Assembly: GCA_023253235.1 (NCBI GenBank)
Contig: JALRHE010000389.1
Location: 1 to 8,853, forward strand
Direction of reading: 5' to 3'
DNA length: 8,853 nucleotides
DNA from: Steroidobacteraceae bacterium
GTDB taxonomy: Bacteria > Pseudomonadota > Gammaproteobacteria > Steroidobacterales > Steroidobacteraceae
How positions within the stretch are numbered: the stretch's first letter is position 1; every line of letters starts with the position of its first letter. This document shows positions 7,647-8,853 of the stretch, in pieces. The translations under genes and the position numbers were made by a program. A model generated the notes under the pieces. The model saw only the letters and a list, made by a program, of their open reading frames with translations. It searched no databases and was not told where the DNA came from.

Positions 7647-8036
7647 ATGACCACCCTGCCCTCGACCCAAGTTGACACCTTTCCGAACCCGCAGCCGGAA
7701 ATCGACTACACGATCCGGATGACGATTCCGGAGTTCACCTGCCTCTGCCCGAAGACGGGACAGCCCGATTTCGCCACGTTCGAGCTCGAATACGTGCCGG
7801 ACCTTGCCTGCGTCGAGCTGAAGTCGCTCAAGCTCTACATGTGGGCGTTCCGCGACCGCGGCGCCTTCCATGAGGCCGTCACGAACGAGATCGCCGATCA
7901 TCTAGCCGCAGCGACGAAGCCGCGCTTCATGCGTCTGACGGGGAAATTTAATGTTCGTGGCGGCATTTACACCACGGTCGTCGCCACCCGTCGCAAGGCC
8001 GGCTGGGTACCCGAACCGGCAGTCAATTTGCCCTGA
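7647..8036 (+). CDS. queF: NADPH-dependent 7-cyano-7-deazaguanine reductase (preQ1 synthase), unimodular type
   Basis: This 129-residue cytosolic enzyme reduces the nitrile of preQ0 to the aminomethyl group of preQ1, the last free-base step before TGT inserts preQ1 into tRNA for queuosine. The family landmarks are all present. The catalytic Cys34 and general acid Asp41 sit in FTCLCPKTGQPDFA, the QueF motif ELKSLKLYMW is at 57-66, and the substrate-binding pair His75-Glu76 is in GAFHEAV. It is the short single-domain T-fold form (YkvM type of B. subtilis) rather than the longer two-domain E. coli form, and is somewhat shorter than the B. subtilis protein. The ATG at 7647 is chosen because the N-terminus TFPNPQPEIDYTIRM follows at once; the preceding bases lack a good Shine-Dalgarno. 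It lies divergent to smc and 77 nt before the dksA-like gene. No other queuosine genes are in the window. Confidence 0.96.
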   Translation: MTTLPSTQVDTFPNPQPEIDYTIRMTIPEFTCLCPKTGQPDFATFELEYVPDLACVELKSLKLYMWAFRDRGAFHEAVTNEIADHLAAATKPRFMRLTGKFNVRGGIYTTVVATRRKAGWVPEPAVNLP

Positions 8037-8068
8037 ATATCGGACTGCACCATCTGAAAATTTGCCGG

Positions 8069-8074
8069 TATACT
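8069..8074 (+). promoter_or_regulatory. Probable -10 element of the dksA-like gene promoter
   Basis: TATACT matches the sigma-70 -10 consensus at five of six bases. It sits 40 nt before the dksA-like start, implying a leader of roughly 30 nt. The -35 region is poor (TGCACC at about the right distance). The bases just after it, CGCGCG, form a GC-rich discriminator-like stretch, which in general favours sensitivity to ppGpp/DksA; autoregulation would be consistent but is inference. Confidence 0.5.
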
Positions 8075-8100
8075 CGCGCGTCCTGCAGAGCCCCTTGAGT

Positions 8101-8107
8101 TAAGGAG
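8101..8107 (+). promoter_or_regulatory. Strong Shine-Dalgarno of the dksA-like gene
   Basis: TAAGGAG is a near-perfect complement to the 16S rRNA 3' end and lies 6 nt before the ATG at 8114. This fixes the start of the gene even though its N-terminal tail is unlike that of E. coli DksA. Confidence 0.85.
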
Positions 8108-8113
8108 CGCCTG

Positions 8114-8853
8114 ATGCCGGCCAAGAAACCCGCGGCGAAAGCCGCGAAGAACGTCAAATCCGCGACCCCCACTGCGCGCAGTAAAGCATCGCCGTCGGTC
8201 GCCTCGAACTCCGCGAGTAAAACCTTGCCCAAGAAGAAAACCGGCAAAGCCACCGAATCGGCAGCTGCCGTCGAGACCACCCCAGTCGTGCAGAAGGCCG
8301 TCGAGAGCGCGTCCACCAAGCCCGCCCCGGTCAAGAGCAAGCCCACCGGCATCACCGCCACTTTCGTGCAGCGTAATCCGCGTCCGATCGCGCCCGTGCA
8401 GACGGACGGCGACGACGAAGACAACAATCTGCTAGCAGGTCCGCGTAACGTTCAGCCGTACATCGTCAAGCGCGGCGAGCAGTACATGAGCCGCGAACAG
8501 CTCGATCACTTCCGGCAGATTCTCGAGAGCTGGAAGCGAGACCTGATGGTCGAAGTCGATCGTACGGTTTCGCACATGAAGGACGAAGCAGCGAACTTCC
8601 CAGACCCGAACGATCGCGCCACGCAGGAAGAAGAGTTCAGCCTCGAGCTGCGCACGCGTGACCGCGAACGTAAGTTGATCCGCAAGATCGAAGAGGCGCT
8701 CAAGCGCATCGAAGACGGCTCGTATGGCTATTGCCTCGAGACCGGCGAAGAGATCGGTATCAAACGGCTCGAGGCCCGACCGGTCGCCACGCTCAGCCTC
8801 GAGGCCCAAGAGCGACGCGAGCGGCGCGAGAAGCAGTACGGCGACCGCGACGA
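8114..8853 (+). CDS. dksA: DksA-family RNA polymerase-binding transcription factor with degenerate zinc finger and long basic N-terminal tail (3' truncated by window edge)
   Basis: The frame from ATG 8114 stays open for 246 codons to the window end. DksA inserts a coiled coil into the RNA polymerase secondary channel and, with ppGpp, redirects transcription in the stringent response. Residues 114-244 follow E. coli DksA closely: EQYMSREQLDHFRQILESW, VDRTVSHMKDEAANFPDPND with tip aspartates D164 and D167, QEEEFSLELRTRDRERKLI, and IGIKRLEARP. The four zinc ligands of E. coli (C114, C117, C135, C138) align without gaps to C207, T210, S228 and A231, so three are lost and classical zinc binding is not expected. 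Residues 1-110 form an added low-complexity tail rich in Lys, Ala, Ser, Thr and Pro, ending with an acidic DGDDEDN patch (98-104). The sequence at the edge aligns just past the E. coli fourth cysteine, so only a few C-terminal residues are probably missing. It could be a DksA2-like zinc-independent paralogue or the sole DksA; the window cannot tell. Confidence 0.92.
   Translation, partial: MPAKKPAAKAAKNVKSATPTARSKASPSVASNSASKTLPKKKTGKATESAAAVETTPVVQKAVESASTKPAPVKSKPTGITATFVQRNPRPIAPVQTDGDDEDNNLLAGPRNVQPYIVKRGEQYMSREQLDHFRQILESWKRDLMVEVDRTVSHMKDEAANFPDPNDRATQEEEFSLELRTRDRERKLIRKIEEALKRIEDGSYGYCLETGEEIGIKRLEARPVATLSLEAQERRERREKQYGDRD

Noticed and set aside
8023..8427. Minus-strand open frames 8023-8427 and 8432-8809
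   Set aside because: Both are antisense to the dksA-like gene, which has conserved DksA motifs and a strong Shine-Dalgarno.
8731..8806. Frameshift or sequencing error as the cause of the missing DksA zinc cysteines
   Set aside because: Residues before, between and after the ligand positions stay aligned with E. coli DksA without gaps, so the changes are in-frame substitutions.

Overview
This 8.85 kb window looks like core chromosome of a high-GC gammaproteobacterium outside the enteric group. ZipA is essentially confined to Gammaproteobacteria. The order smc-zipA-ligA is the arrangement known from pseudomonads and related orders, and an SMC protein rather than MukB argues against Enterobacterales. 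The long basic tail on the DksA-like protein fits Xanthomonadales or Steroidobacter-like lineages, but that placement is inference. No insertion sequence, phage gene, CRISPR array, tRNA or rRNA was found, and coding density is very high.

Layout. (1) Positions 1-137 (+) hold the 3' end of a BolA-family gene. It is followed after 32 nt by a lipoprotein parvulin-type peptidyl-prolyl isomerase (170-1030, +), which ends at a strong intrinsic terminator (1059-1087). (2) Converging on that terminator is a tightly packed minus-strand operon, smc (7545-4045), zipA (4040-3141) and ligA (3139-1103). The gaps are 4 nt and 1 nt, so translation is probably coupled. (3) A 101-nt divergent intergenic region (7546-7646) separates smc from queF (7647-8036, +). 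(4) After a 77-nt gap with a good -10 box and a near-ideal Shine-Dalgarno, a dksA-like gene starts at 8114 (+) and runs off the window end.

How the genes relate. The minus operon joins chromosome organisation (SMC ATPase), divisome assembly (ZipA tethering FtsZ to the membrane) and DNA end-joining in replication and repair (NAD-dependent ligase). The peptidyl-prolyl isomerase is an envelope folding factor. QueF makes preQ1 for queuosine tRNA modification. DksA is the RNA polymerase secondary-channel factor that works with ppGpp.

The most noteworthy item is the DksA-like protein. Three of the four zinc-finger cysteines are replaced (C-T-S-A instead of C-C-C-C) while the coiled-coil tip is intact, and it carries an extra N-terminal region of about 110 residues rich in Lys, Ala, Ser, Thr and Pro. 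No clearly new multi-gene system is visible; most of the window is conserved housekeeping DNA.
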